Below are positions 54,497-63,878 of a stretch of 64,000 nt of DNA, piece by piece (the stretch's first letter is position 1; the number at the start of each line of letters is the position of its first letter). A program made the translations under genes and the position numbers. The stretch is from NCBI RefSeq assembly GCF_002733835.1, contig NZ_NVWY01000005.1, positions 1 through 64,000 on the forward strand. Direction: 5' to 3'. The stretch is from Alcanivorax sp. (GTDB taxonomy: Bacteria; Pseudomonadota; Gammaproteobacteria; Pseudomonadales; Alcanivoracaceae). A model generated the notes under the pieces. The model saw only the letters and a list, made by a program, of their open reading frames with translations. It was not told the origin of the DNA and ran no database searches.

Positions 54497-55912
54497 TCAA
54501 GGCAGAAACAGGGACCCCTGATCCTCTACCCAGTCTTGCGGCACACTGCCCTCACGGATTCGCTGCGGGTGGTCGCCCACATCCACCCGGGCCACTTCCT
54601 GGCCGCTGGTATAGTTGAAGACTGACATCTGGTCGGTGCCACTCCAGGACACATAGCAGTGGTCACCGTCCTTGCTGGTGGTCACCCAATACGGTTTTTC
54701 GCCAATACCGGTTTTCAGTTCGTAGGAGAAATCGTCACGGTCCACCAGCGCCACATAGTCGCTCATGGTGCCGGCCACACAGAAGGTGCTGTCGTCTGCA
54801 CTCAGGGCGATGCCGTGGTGGGCGGAATCGTTCACATAGGTTTCCCGGGTCACCAGTGGGCCGGTCAGGTCCGGTAGCTCGGCCAGACGCAACACTTTCT
54901 GCTCTTCCATGTCGTACTCGATAAAGCCGTGCAGAAAAGACAGCTGGAAGTAGAAATAACGCTCATCTGCCGTGTGCGCCATGGGCCGCACTGCGGTGCT
55001 CAGGTTGCCATAACCCGCGGCCTCCAGATCGGCTTCCAGATCCAGCGTTTTAATAATTTCCAGGCTGTCGGCATCCACTACCTGAAACACCCGCTCCCCC
55101 TTGGTCGCATCCAGCAGGTTCTTGCCAAGCAGGGCATCGGTGACGCCGCCCAGCAGCTCGCTGTCCAACGGGGTGTACACGGTACCGATACTGGCGTGAT
55201 AGATGCGCTTGCCATCCTCGGAGTAGATATTTTCATGGGGCGAGTCACCGGACGGGAACTTGCCCTGCTCTTCACCGGTTTCCACATCGAGAATATGGAC
55301 CACGTTGCCGGTGGAGGCGGACACGGCCACCTGGGTGCCATCCGGGGACAACGCCATGTGATCGGAACGGTAACCGTCCACCTCAAAACGCCAGACCACC
55401 TCACCGGTGGCAATATCAATGGCGGCCACATCCGCATAGCTGGGGCGGGAGACGATCAGCAGGCGGCCGTCATTGGAGCTGTACATATCATCCACGTACT
55501 GGTGATGACCTTCGCCAATGAGCACGCGAATCCCCTGAAAGAACACCAGATCCAGTGGGTTCATGGCAATTGCCTTCTCCCGCTCGGTCTGGTCCGGTAT
55601 GCCATTGATGCGCCCCAGTCGCTTGTAGGTGCTGGCATCAATCACATCGACCATGCCTTCCCAGTTATTGCCCACGAAAATGACCTTGCGCGGGCCATCT
55701 GGCTCGGTAGCCGGGTTGTCAGGGGATTCGTCCGCCGGCGCTTGCGGCTCCGCCACCTCCCGCTCTGCTTCCTGCGCCGGGCTACTGGCGGCGGGCGCAT
55801 CACTGCTGCCACCCCCACCACACCCTGACACCAGCAAGGCGGTACTCAAGGCGATAGCACCCAAAGCACGGGGAAAGAACGGGATCTCGAAAACCGGTTG
55901 GCGCAGCAGCAT
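54497..55912 (-). CDS. YncE-like beta-propeller lipoprotein
   Basis: 471 aa. Lipoprotein signal peptide with lipobox VSGC (residues about 28-31) followed by a glycine-serine run and an acidic, Pro/Ala-rich linker (about 35-75). The rest is a YVTN/YncE-type seven-bladed propeller: blades such as DGYRSDHMALSPDGTQVAV, ALSADDSTFCVAGTMSDYV and PYWVTTSKDGDHCYVSWSG. Cell-surface or periplasmic; partners unknown. Monocistronic by its flanks. Confidence 0.8.
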   Translation of the reverse strand: MLLRQPVFEIPFFPRALGAIALSTALLVSGCGGGGSSDAPAASSPAQEAEREVAEPQAPADESPDNPATEPDGPRKVIFVGNNWEGMVDVIDASTYKRLGRINGIPDQTEREKAIAMNPLDLVFFQGIRVLIGEGHHQYVDDMYSSNDGRLLIVSRPSYADVAAIDIATGEVVWRFEVDGYRSDHMALSPDGTQVAVSASTGNVVHILDVETGEEQGKFPSGDSPHENIYSEDGKRIYHASIGTVYTPLDSELLGGVTDALLGKNLLDATKGERVFQVVDADSLEIIKTLDLEADLEAAGYGNLSTAVRPMAHTADERYFYFQLSFLHGFIEYDMEEQKVLRLAELPDLTGPLVTRETYVNDSAHHGIALSADDSTFCVAGTMSDYVALVDRDDFSYELKTGIGEKPYWVTTSKDGDHCYVSWSGTDQMSVFNYTSGQEVARVDVGDHPQRIREGSVPQDWVEDQGSLFLP

Positions 55913-56032
55913 GGCGATTCCTCAATAAGCCTGTTGTTGTGGATATAGAGCTGTCGATATATCGCTGCTCACAGGTTAATTGAGACGATCGTACAATCTA
56001 AATGTACTTTCCTTGTTGTTATGTAACGTATT

Positions 56033-56148
56033 ACGCCGGACGCCCGGTGCCAGAGGCCCGACATAAAAAAGCCACCGCGTGCCCGTGGCTCGCGGTGGCT
56101 TTTTGTGGTGCTTTACCCGTTAGGCGTCGGGCGTCATGCATCCAGCGT
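56033..56148. repeat. Heptad element, GACGCCN type, around the argG terminator
   Basis: Left arm 56033-56060: ACGCCGG ACGCCCG GTGCCAG AGGCCCG. Right arm 56121-56148, on the other strand: ACGCTGG ATGCATG ACGCCCG ACGCCTA. The arms are inverted and the argG terminator is between them. The right arm ends 3 bp before the argG stop codon. Confidence 0.75.
56066..56104 (-). terminator. Intrinsic terminator of argG
   Basis: Perfect 14-bp stem AAAAAGCCACCGCG / CGCGGTGGCTTTTT with an 11-nt loop; T-run on both strands. Confidence 0.88.
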
Positions 56149-56151
56149 AGA

Positions 56152-57375
56152 TCAACCCAACTTGCGGCCCGTCTTGGCGGCAATACGCAGACGCAGCGCG
56201 TTGAGCTTGATAAAGCCTTCCGCATCTTTCTGGTCGTAGGCGCCGGCATCGTCTTCAAAGGTAGCAATGGACGCATCGAACAGGCTGTCGTTGTCGGAAC
56301 GGCGGCCGACAACGGTCACGCTGCCCTTGTAGAGCTTCAGGCGCACTTCGCCGTTCACGTGTTCCTGGGTGGCATCGATGAGCTTCTGCAGCGCCAGACG
56401 CTCCGGGCTCCACCAGTAACCGTTGTACAGCAGCTCGGCGTACTTGGGCATCACGGAGTCTTTCAGGTGCGCGGACTCACGATCCAGCGTCAGGGACTCA
56501 ATGGCACGGTGGGCCGGCAACATGATGGTGCCCCCCGGGGTTTCGTAGCAGCCGCGGGACTTCATGCCCACGTAGCGGTTTTCCACGATATCCAGGCGGC
56601 CAATACCGTTATCGCCACCCAGCTTGTTCAGTTTGGTCAGCACTTCGGCCGGGCTCAGCGTTTCGCCGTCGATGGAGACGATATCGCCCTTTTCAAAGCC
56701 CAGGGTGATGTAGGTGGCCTGGTCCGGGGCCGCTTCCGGGCTCACGCTCCAGCGCCACATGTCTTCTTCTGCTTCCCACCACGGATCTTCCAGGTTGCCG
56801 CCTTCATAGGAGATGTGCAGCAGGTTGGCGTCCATGGAGTACGGGGATTTTTTCTTCTTGCTGGAGAAATCCACCGGGATGTTGCGCTCCTCACAGTAGG
56901 CCATCAGCTTTTCGCGGGAGTTCAGATCCCACTCACGCCAAGGGGCAATCACCTGAATGCCCGGGGCCAGCGCGTAGGCGCCCAGCTCGAAACGCACCTG
57001 ATCGTTGCCCTTGCCGGTGGCACCGTGGGAGATGGCGTCAGCGCCGGTCTCTTCAGCAATTTCCACCAGACGCTTGGCGATCAGCGGGCGGGCGATGGAG
57101 GTGCCCAGCAGGTACTCGCCTTCGTAGATGGCGTTGGCACGGAACATGGGGAATACATAATCGCGTACGAATTCTTCGCGCAGGTCTTCAATGTAGATCT
57201 CTTTCACGCCCATGGCTTCTGCCTTGGCGCGGGCCGGCTCCACTTCTTCGCCCTGACCGATGTCGGCGGTAAAGGTCACCACCTCACAGTCATAGGTATC
57301 CTGCAGCCATTTGACGATAACTGAAGTATCCAGGCCACCGGAATAAGCCAGTACCACCTTGTTGATCTTGGACAT
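56152..57375 (-). CDS. argG: Argininosuccinate synthase
   Basis: 407 aa from [20 protein letters not shown], the normal start (an in-frame ATG five codons upstream is weaker). ATP PP-loop YSGGLDTS at residues 11-18, then [13 protein letters not shown] and [14 protein letters not shown]. Condenses citrulline and aspartate in arginine synthesis. A terminator and heptad element follow. Confidence 0.97.
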   Translation of the reverse strand: MSKINKVVLAYSGGLDTSVIVKWLQDTYDCEVVTFTADIGQGEEVEPARAKAEAMGVKEIYIEDLREEFVRDYVFPMFRANAIYEGEYLLGTSIARPLIAKRLVEIAEETGADAISHGATGKGNDQVRFELGAYALAPGIQVIAPWREWDLNSREKLMAYCEERNIPVDFSSKKKKSPYSMDANLLHISYEGGNLEDPWWEAEEDMWRWSVSPEAAPDQATYITLGFEKGDIVSIDGETLSPAEVLTKLNKLGGDNGIGRLDIVENRYVGMKSRGCYETPGGTIMLPAHRAIESLTLDRESAHLKDSVMPKYAELLYNGYWWSPERLALQKLIDATQEHVNGEVRLKLYKGSVTVVGRRSDNDSLFDASIATFEDDAGAYDQKDAEGFIKLNALRLRIAAKTGRKLG

Positions 57376-57602
57376 TGAAAGACTCCGCAAATGGGTGACC
57401 GGCAGCGCATGGGCCGGCCCCCGATGAATCGTGGGGCATATCGAGGGGGCGTATTGTACCCGCCCGCCCCGGTTCCCGTCACCTCCATGAACTTGAGCAG
57501 CTCGGTTTCGCCTGTTGCCTGCGTGACGATTCCGGTAGCATAAGCCCCGCTCGCCGTTGCGCTTGCCGTTTCTGCGGGGTCTTTGTGTTTGATGGAGTGA
57601 TC

Positions 57603-58271
57603 ATGAGCGATCAGCATCCCAGCCTGGCGCTACGTTTCCGCGGCTTTTTGCCCGTCGTTATCGACGTGGAAACCGGGGGATTCAATTCCCAGACCGACGC
57701 GCTGCTGGAAATCGCCGCCGTTTTGATTGAAATGGACGCCCAGGGCAACCTGCGCCCGTCCACCCGTATCCAGTTCCATGTGGACCCGTTCCCCGGAGCC
57801 AACCTGGAACAGGCCGCACTGGATTTTACCGGCATCGACCCGAACAACCCGTTACGCGGGGCGGTATCGGAAGAAACCGCCCTCAAGGGCGTATTCGAAC
57901 CGGTGCGTAAAGCAATTAAACAACACGGTTGCACCCGCGCGGTACTGGTGGGCCATAACAGCTTCTTCGATCAGGGCTTCCTGAACGCCGCCACGGACCG
58001 GGCCGATATCAAGCGCAACCCATTCCACCCGTTCTCCAGTTTCGATACCGCCGCCCTGGCCGGGCTGGTATACGGACAAACGGTGCTGGCCAAAGCCTGT
58101 GAAGCCGCCGGCATCCGCTTCAGCCAGCGCGAAGCCCACTCAGCGCTATATGATGCCACCCGCACGGCGGAACTGTTCTGCTCCATGGTCAATCGCTTCA
58201 AGACCCTGGGCGGCTGGCCACCACCACCGGCCAAAACCATCCCGCCGACCCTGGCGAAAGAGCTGGATTGA
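57603..58271 (+). CDS. rnt: Ribonuclease T
   Basis: 222 aa from the ATG at 57603; an upstream in-frame start is possible but less typical. DEDD exonuclease: motif [22 protein letters not shown], motif [16 protein letters not shown], motif [17 protein letters not shown] (DEDDh type). Trims tRNA and small RNA 3' ends. Divergent from argG. Confidence 0.96.
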   Translation: MSDQHPSLALRFRGFLPVVIDVETGGFNSQTDALLEIAAVLIEMDAQGNLRPSTRIQFHVDPFPGANLEQAALDFTGIDPNNPLRGAVSEETALKGVFEPVRKAIKQHGCTRAVLVGHNSFFDQGFLNAATDRADIKRNPFHPFSSFDTAALAGLVYGQTVLAKACEAAGIRFSQREAHSALYDATRTAELFCSMVNRFKTLGGWPPPPAKTIPPTLAKELD

Positions 58272-58274
58272 TTG

Positions 58275-58340
58275 GACGCCTGACGCCTGACGCTGCGCAG
58301 TGTTTTGATCCTGCTTTTAGCGTCAGGCATCCGGCAAGCA
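58275..58340. repeat. Heptad element, GACGCCN type, after rnt
   Basis: Left arm 58275-58295: GACGCCT GACGCCT GACGCTG. Right arm 58319-58340, on the other strand: GCCGGAT GCCTGAC GCTA. Inverted, separated by about 23 bp, beginning 3 bp after the rnt stop and followed by a terminator, between convergent genes. Confidence 0.7.
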
Positions 58341-58348
58341 GCACAAAA

Positions 58349-58376
58349 AAAGGGGCGCCATCTCTGGCGCCCCTTT
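58349..58376. terminator. Terminator between rnt and the peroxiredoxin gene
   Basis: Perfect 12-bp stem AAAGGGGCGCCA / TGGCGCCCCTTT with a 4-nt loop; A-run before and short T-run after, usable in both directions. Confidence 0.85.
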
Positions 58377-58392
58377 CTTGTGCTGCTTTCTA

Positions 58393-58995
58393 TTACAGCT
58401 TGTCTGCGTTACCAGACAGGTACTCGGCCACACCGTCCGGGGTGTCTTTCATACCGGAATCGCCTTTCTGCCAGCCCGCCGGGCACACTTCGCCGTGCTC
58501 TTCGTGGAACTGCAGGGCATCAACCAGACGAATCAGCTCGTCCATGTTACGGCCCAGCGGCAGATCGTTAACGATCTGGCTACGCACCACACCGTTCTGG
58601 TCGATCAGGAACACGCCGCGGAAGGCCATGCCACCTTCAGACTCAACGTCGTAGGACTGGGCAATGCCGTGGTTCATGTCAGCGGCCAGGGTGTATTTCA
58701 CCGGACCGATCCCGCCTTCGTTGACCGGGGTGTTACGCCATGCGTTGTGGGTAAAGTGGCTATCGATGGACACACCGATCACTTCCACGTTGCGCTCTTT
58801 GAACGCATCCATGCGGTGGTCCAGAGCGATCAGCTCGGACGGGCACACAAAGGTGAAGTCCAGCGGGTAGAAGAACACCAGGCCGTACTTGCCCTTGATG
58901 GCTTCGGACAGGGTGAACTCGTCAACGATGCTGCCATCGCCCAGTACAGCAGGAACAGTAAAATCCGGTGCAGGTTTACCTACCAGAACGCCCAT
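58393..58995 (-). CDS. Typical 2-Cys peroxiredoxin
   Basis: 200 aa, AhpC/Prx1 type. Peroxidatic Cys51 in YPLDFTFVCPSE, resolving Cys near 172 in HGEVCPAGW, with the YF-like C-terminus. Reduces peroxides and alkyl hydroperoxides; its partner reductase is not in the window. The family name prx/tsaA is not decidable by sequence alone. Confidence 0.95.
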   Translation of the reverse strand: MGVLVGKPAPDFTVPAVLGDGSIVDEFTLSEAIKGKYGLVFFYPLDFTFVCPSELIALDHRMDAFKERNVEVIGVSIDSHFTHNAWRNTPVNEGGIGPVKYTLAADMNHGIAQSYDVESEGGMAFRGVFLIDQNGVVRSQIVNDLPLGRNMDELIRLVDALQFHEEHGEVCPAGWQKGDSGMKDTPDGVAEYLSGNADKL

Positions 58996-59226
58996 TGTTT
59001 CTCTCCATTGTTTCCATTCTTACGGTATAGCCAGAGCAAAGCGCTCGCTCTGGCCGCTTGAAATCCTGTGGAGCAGCGATCATACAACGCCCGCAGCAAT
59101 ACTGCATGGGCTAGCTGCATTGGACAATCATGGGGATTGTGTCCCGGCTTTCAACAGGCAAAGCGCTTTCTTTGGCAGGAATCTGGATCGTTTGCGCAAA
59201 ACACCGCCAATTCAGCCCCCAGGGCC

Positions 59227-59961
59227 CTATGAACGGCGGGAGCGACTCCAGATCACCGTACCGGTCAGCGCCAGCACCACCAGCACCAGGGCCGCCAGGT
59301 CCATTACTAACTGGCCGGCCAGACCGAACAAACGCCCGGCATGCAGATCCAGCAACAAACGCTGCCAATTCAGTGACGGCGGTACACTTTGCGCCACTAC
59401 ACGCTGCTTCATGGTTACGGGCAGGGCCTGGAACAGGGAGGGCGCCCAGGTGGCGCCCTCGGGCAGCGCCACGCTGGCCAGCTGATCCACATCGTACTGG
59501 CTCAACCCCTGCTCGGTTTTCAGCACCAGCCCCTGATCATTGCGCCCCAGGGTACTGAATGCAGGCACCCCGTAGGCTGGCCCCATACGCTCCACCTGTT
59601 GGCCCTGGGCATCCAGCAGCAACAGTGCGTCAGCACAGCCGACCACCGTCCAGCCATTATCCTGCACCACGCCACGCAACGGCGCCCGACAATAGAGGCT
59701 CTTTTCCCCGTCAATAAACAGGCTGTCATTGGCCTGGGCATACCAGCGGTTATCCAGGACGATACCCGACACGGACTCTGGCACCGGCGCACCGTACCAG
59801 CGCGCCAGCAATGGCGGCAGCGGCCGGGACGACCAGCCGAAGGATTCGATATGATTAAGCAGGACGCCGGTGACAGACAGCACCAGCACGGGCAGCGCCA
59901 CGGCCAACCCCAACCAGCGATGCCAGCGGCGCCACTGCCGAGTCGGTTTGCGTTGGTTCAT
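59227..59961 (-). CDS. PepSY-associated TM protein
   Basis: 244 aa from the ATG at 59961. N-terminal TM helix preceded by a basic stretch: RRWHRWLGLAVALPVLVLSVTGVLLNHIE, the PepSY_TM signature with a histidine. A periplasmic domain (about 45-190) follows and a second TM near the C-terminus (QLVMDLAALVLVVLALTGTVIW) with LHAGRLFG just before. PepSY-TM proteins are proposed to carry electrons or haem across the membrane. Third gene after the porin and the FMN-binding gene. Confidence 0.8.
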   Translation of the reverse strand: MNQRKPTRQWRRWHRWLGLAVALPVLVLSVTGVLLNHIESFGWSSRPLPPLLARWYGAPVPESVSGIVLDNRWYAQANDSLFIDGEKSLYCRAPLRGVVQDNGWTVVGCADALLLLDAQGQQVERMGPAYGVPAFSTLGRNDQGLVLKTEQGLSQYDVDQLASVALPEGATWAPSLFQALPVTMKQRVVAQSVPPSLNWQRLLLDLHAGRLFGLAGQLVMDLAALVLVVLALTGTVIWSRSRRS

Positions 59962-60005
59962 GACGGCCTCGGTATTCAAAAAAACCCGTTAATGAGCAGC
60001 AACCG

Positions 60006-60530
60006 CTACGGCGTAAGCTGCTGATCCAGCCACAGCGCCAGCCGGGCCGCACGCTGCAAGGCATCCACCGACAAGGTCGCACCGGTAATGCCATCGATGG
60101 AACGGTCCAGTTTGCCGTTTTCCAGTTGCGCCTGATCGAACTGCCGGGTGAAGAAGGCATGCCGCACTTCCCAGCCCCGGGATTCGCGATAAATCAACAC
60201 GCGCAAAGAAGCGATTCTACCGTCTTTAACACTAATACCAAGGGTAATGGGGTGATCCCGCCCGATGACGTTCAGCACCCAGGCACTGGTTGTTCCATCT
60301 GACCAGTAACGCTGGCGGAACCCCGGGTCTTCCTTGCTGAGCGCAACCGCCTGCTGGCGCTGCGTCTCATCCAGCCAAAGCATGGCCGGCGTTGGCACAG
60401 CCGCAAACTGCTGCGCCATAAAATCTGCGACGGAAAGATACACATCTTCCGCGCGGGCGTTTCCTGACAGACACAACAGCAGAGTGAGCGACGCCCACCC
60501 TGCTGCCTGTCGAAGTGATCTCAAGCGCAA
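60006..60530 (-). CDS. Periplasmic FMN-binding protein
   Basis: 174 aa with a signal peptide (LTLLLCLSGNARA). The C-terminus contains DGITGATLS, matching the flavinylation motif D-x-x-[ST]-G-A-T where ApbE attaches FMN to the Thr (as in NqrC/RnfG). The mid-part holds ITLGISVKDGRIASLRVLIYRESRGWEVR. Starts 3 bp after the porin stop. No ApbE gene in the window. Likely an extracytoplasmic electron carrier. Confidence 0.85.
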   Translation of the reverse strand: MRLRSLRQAAGWASLTLLLCLSGNARAEDVYLSVADFMAQQFAAVPTPAMLWLDETQRQQAVALSKEDPGFRQRYWSDGTTSAWVLNVIGRDHPITLGISVKDGRIASLRVLIYRESRGWEVRHAFFTRQFDQAQLENGKLDRSIDGITGATLSVDALQRAARLALWLDQQLTP

Positions 60531-60533
60531 GGC

Positions 60534-61679
60534 CTAGAAGCTCCAGCCAATACCGAGATTGATGCTGTCGTCAGCCTTATCATCCTCGGTGGAGTTTTTG
60601 TAATTCACATTCTGCATATCGGCCTTCACTACCACCTGCGGCACAATCCAGTAGTTCACACCGAAGGTGCTGATCATCGATGCTTCGTTGTCAGTACCAT
60701 CTTCTGCCAGCAGGTTGATGTTCTCATAACGACCGAACACACCCAGCTTCTCGGTGACTTTATAGGAAAGCTCATACAGCTCGCCGTCCTGACGGTCGGC
60801 ATCCGTATTAAAACCGTTAAAGTCCCAGCGAGCTTTTTGTACCGTCGCGGTGATGCCCGCGATGGTGTAACGGGCATGGGCTTCCACCAGGCGGGCGCTG
60901 ACGTCTTCCGGACCCAGATCCTGGTTTACGTCTTGCTGGTACTGAACCGACGATGCCAGATCCAGCCCGGGAATGCCGACAAAGCGCAAACGCCCTGTGG
61001 CCGCCCCTTTATTGGCCGCCGCTTCAGACACTTTCTGGCGGCTGCCGCGAATGCTGGTGGTGCTGCCCTGGAAATCCAGGCCGGAATGCACCGCGATGTC
61101 ATAGGTCAGACCCGCGCCCAGATCCTGGCTGAACATGGCACCGGCTTCCCACCAGGTCGCAGGAATCACCGCGCTTTCCAGGCGATTACGCTCCACACCA
61201 TAGAAGGTGTTCGGCTCATGGGTTTCGTTGATGATCCCCACTGGCACCAAAAATTGACCCAGCTTCAGCTTGGTATTGGCGGTCGTATCGATCTCGATGT
61301 AGGCCTGTTCAAGCTCCACTTCGCCGTCTTTGCCTTCCCCAGCCAGACCATGCTCCAGCTCAAACTCGGAGAAAAAACGCACTTTGTCCGTAAAATCGTA
61401 GCCGAAGAAAAGAACAAAACGATGCGCATCGATTTCGTCATTCTGCTGCTTGCCACCAAACTCGGGGTCTCTGTTGAAATGGTTATAGTGCAGCTCGCCG
61501 TAACCGCCAATGCTCACTTTACCGAACGGATTGGAGGAGGCGCCCTGCTCTTTTTGCAGTGCTTCTACTTGCTGGGCAAGAATGTCGATCTGTTTCTGCA
61601 GGTCTTCGGCGGATTGCGCCGCCTGCGCAGAAAAAGGCACAGCAGCCATTGCCGCAGCCATAAGGGTACGCTTGAACAT
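60534..61679 (-). CDS. OprO/OprP-like outer-membrane porin
   Basis: 381 aa from the ATG at 61679 (MFKRTLMAAAMAAVPFSAQA signal peptide). The mature N-terminus is a coiled coil (EDLQKQIDILAQQVEALQKEQ), then a 16-strand-type barrel starting FGKVSIGGYGELHYNHFN and ending in the typical aromatic LGIGWSF. Resembles phosphate-selective porins by layout, but the specificity is unknown. First gene of the porin/FMN-binding/PepSY group. Confidence 0.85.
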   Translation of the reverse strand: MFKRTLMAAAMAAVPFSAQAAQSAEDLQKQIDILAQQVEALQKEQGASSNPFGKVSIGGYGELHYNHFNRDPEFGGKQQNDEIDAHRFVLFFGYDFTDKVRFFSEFELEHGLAGEGKDGEVELEQAYIEIDTTANTKLKLGQFLVPVGIINETHEPNTFYGVERNRLESAVIPATWWEAGAMFSQDLGAGLTYDIAVHSGLDFQGSTTSIRGSRQKVSEAAANKGAATGRLRFVGIPGLDLASSVQYQQDVNQDLGPEDVSARLVEAHARYTIAGITATVQKARWDFNGFNTDADRQDGELYELSYKVTEKLGVFGRYENINLLAEDGTDNEASMISTFGVNYWIVPQVVVKADMQNVNYKNSTEDDKADDSINLGIGWSF

Positions 61680-61786
61680 GTTTCTTCCCTTCCCTGATAC
61701 AAGACTAAATAAGTAAATCGCGCAGGAATTTAAACGAAGAAGAAACAAGATTGAAACTTATTCTTAATACACTTTTTGTGGCCAAA

Positions 61787-61821
61787 CATTAAAAAACCCG
61801 GTTCACCCGGGTTTTTTAATG
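61787..61821 (-). terminator. Intrinsic terminator of grxD
   Basis: Perfect 15-bp stem CATTAAAAAACCCGG / CCGGGTTTTTTAATG with a 5-nt loop; T-tract on both strands. Lies between grxD and the porin promoter region. Confidence 0.88.
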
Positions 61822-61871
61822 TTGAATATTATTCGGAGAAAAATAAAAAAATTTCTCGAATTTAATTCAAA

Positions 61872-62207
61872 TCAGGATTCGGACTCATCCGACTCCACTG
61901 CAACGCCTTCCACCAGCTCTTTGAGCTGACCGGAACGGTACATATCCATGATGATGTCGCAGCCACCGACCAGCTCGCCGCCCACCCACAACTGGGGGTA
62001 CGTGGGCCAGTTCGCATACTCTTTCAGGTTCTGACGAATTTCCGGCGCTTCCAGAATGTTCACATAGGCAAACGGCTTGCCAACGGCGGTCATGGCTTCC
62101 ACTACCTGGGCGGAAAAACCGCACTGGGGAAACTGGGGAGACCCTTTCATGTAGAGGATCACCGGGTTTTTCTCGATCTGGTCTTTGATGACCTGCATCA
62201 CATCCAT
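61872..62207 (-). CDS. grxD: Monothiol glutaredoxin GrxD (CGFS type)
   Basis: 111 aa from the ATG at 62207, preceded by an AGGTGAAG ribosome-binding site. Active site CGFS at residues 29-32 (SPQFPQCGFS), then WPTYPQLWVGGELVGGCDI. CGFS glutaredoxins carry [2Fe-2S] clusters for delivery to apoproteins. A longer in-frame start upstream is unlikely. Confidence 0.96.
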   Translation of the reverse strand: MDVMQVIKDQIEKNPVILYMKGSPQFPQCGFSAQVVEAMTAVGKPFAYVNILEAPEIRQNLKEYANWPTYPQLWVGGELVGGCDIIMDMYRSGQLKELVEGVAVESDESES

Positions 62208-62320
62208 TACTTCACCTATCTCGTATTGAGTGCCGTTACGCCTGTAAATCTCGCGGCACGTAATCATCTGGCAACACCTCTGCCACAGAGTTACGCCCTA
62301 TAGTGGCCATTGTACCACTG

Positions 62321-63868
62321 TCACCCCCCATAACCGCCACCACCCGGGGAGGCGATGATCAGGCGGTCGCCGGGAGCAACCTCGGTACTGTATTTGGGGG
62401 GCAAAGCCTGATTATTCAAGCGGTTCTCACCGGCAGCGCCCTCCCCGCCGCCCGCTAGCCCCCAGGGCCGATAGCGGCGACGCTCGGTCAGCAGCGTCAC
62501 ACTGGCTGGCCCCAGAAACTCCAGTTCCCGCAGGATACCCTCTCCCCCTCGATGCTGCCCGCGCCCTCCACTACCCTGGCGAAGCTGATAGCGGTGCACG
62601 CGCAAGGGGTAATGAGACTCCAGGCTCTCGATCGGCGTGTTCAGGGTATTGGTCATATGGCTATGCACACCGGACAGCCCCGCACCCGTGGCATGGCCAC
62701 CGGTGCCACCGGCCATGGTTTCGTAATAATCCCAGCCCTGCTCACCGTCGGCGCCCATGGCCACGTTATTCATGGTCCCCTGGCTCGCCGCCGGAATCGC
62801 CTCCGGCGCCACCTGGGCCAGCGCACCCAACACCACGTCCACCACCCTGGAGCTGGTTTCCACATTACCCGCTGCCACTGCCGCCGGGCGACGGGCATTA
62901 AGCAGTGAACCTTCCGGTGCGTACAGCTTGATGGGGCGAAACAGACCATCGCAGGCGGGCACATTGTCATCCATCAAACAACGAAAGCAGTAATAGGCAG
63001 CCGCCGCCGCCACGGACAAGGGGCAATTGATGTTGCCGGCAACCTGCCCGGCCGTACCGGTGAAATCCAGCGACGCTTCTTCCCCACGAATCGTCAGCGC
63101 CAGCACAATAGGAATATCCTGTTGCCCCTGCCCGTCGTCATCCATGTAATCTTCAAAACGATATTGTCCATCTGGCAGCGCAGCGATACGCGCCCGGGCC
63201 CGCCGCTCACCATAATCATTAAGCGCATTGAACGCCTCGGCCAGCGCCGCGCCATCGTGCTCCGCCAACGCCACCAGACGAGCAGCCCCCGCCTCACAGG
63301 CACTGGCCTGGGCGGCAAAGTCGGCAAAGCGGGCATTGTCCACCGGCAACACCGCCCGGGCGTCGGCCTGCAGCCCTGCCAGGCGCCGGCACAGCGGCAC
63401 ATCCCACTGCCCCTGCTGCTTGAGCAACGTGGGCGCAATCACAATCCCTTCCTGGGCCAGGTCCGTAGACACCGGCATGGAGCCCGGGCTGTGAGCACCG
63501 ATATTGGCGTGGTGGGCGCGGGTCACCGCGAAGCCGAGCAACGTGGGCCCCACCAGCACCGGAGCAATCACGGTCACATCCGGCAGATGCGTGCCGCCCA
63601 GATAGGGATCATTCACCACCATCAGGTCCCCGGACTGCCAAGTTCTGCCACTAACCAGATCCGCCATGGCGTAGGCCATGGAGCCCAGATGCACGGGAAT
63701 ATGCGCGGCCTGAGCACATAAACGGCCCTGAGCATCAAAAATGGCACAGGAAAAATCGAGCCGATCCTTGATGTTCGGAGACAGGGCACTGAGACGCAGC
63801 ACCGCGCCCATTTCATCGCAGACACCGGCAAGGCGGTTGGCAAAAATACTCAGCTGGACAGGATTCAT
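62321..63868 (-). CDS. Hydantoinase B/oxoprolinase-family protein
   Basis: 515 aa from the ATG at 63868 (MNPVQLSIFANRLAGVCDEM). HyuB features: GDLMVVNDPYLGGTHLPDVTVIAPV, the conserved RAHHANIGAHSPGSMP and the C-terminal glycine-rich GGGGYGG. HyuB works with HyuA as an ATP-dependent hydantoin, oxoproline or acetone-carboxylase-like enzyme. The hyuA partner is expected upstream, outside the window, beyond a heptad element. Confidence 0.88.
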   Translation of the reverse strand: MNPVQLSIFANRLAGVCDEMGAVLRLSALSPNIKDRLDFSCAIFDAQGRLCAQAAHIPVHLGSMAYAMADLVSGRTWQSGDLMVVNDPYLGGTHLPDVTVIAPVLVGPTLLGFAVTRAHHANIGAHSPGSMPVSTDLAQEGIVIAPTLLKQQGQWDVPLCRRLAGLQADARAVLPVDNARFADFAAQASACEAGAARLVALAEHDGAALAEAFNALNDYGERRARARIAALPDGQYRFEDYMDDDGQGQQDIPIVLALTIRGEEASLDFTGTAGQVAGNINCPLSVAAAAAYYCFRCLMDDNVPACDGLFRPIKLYAPEGSLLNARRPAAVAAGNVETSSRVVDVVLGALAQVAPEAIPAASQGTMNNVAMGADGEQGWDYYETMAGGTGGHATGAGLSGVHSHMTNTLNTPIESLESHYPLRVHRYQLRQGSGGRGQHRGGEGILRELEFLGPASVTLLTERRRYRPWGLAGGGEGAAGENRLNNQALPPKYSTEVAPGDRLIIASPGGGGYGG

Positions 63869-63878
63869 AAAGGCAATC

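Noticed and set aside
56002-57324. A 440-codon open frame antisense to argG
   Set aside because: argG is unmistakable on the minus strand; the antisense product has no recognisable motif and no ribosome-binding site.
61680-61790. A Fur box upstream of the porin operon
   Set aside because: An AT-rich stretch is present but no convincing 7-1-7 inverted repeat matches the consensus.
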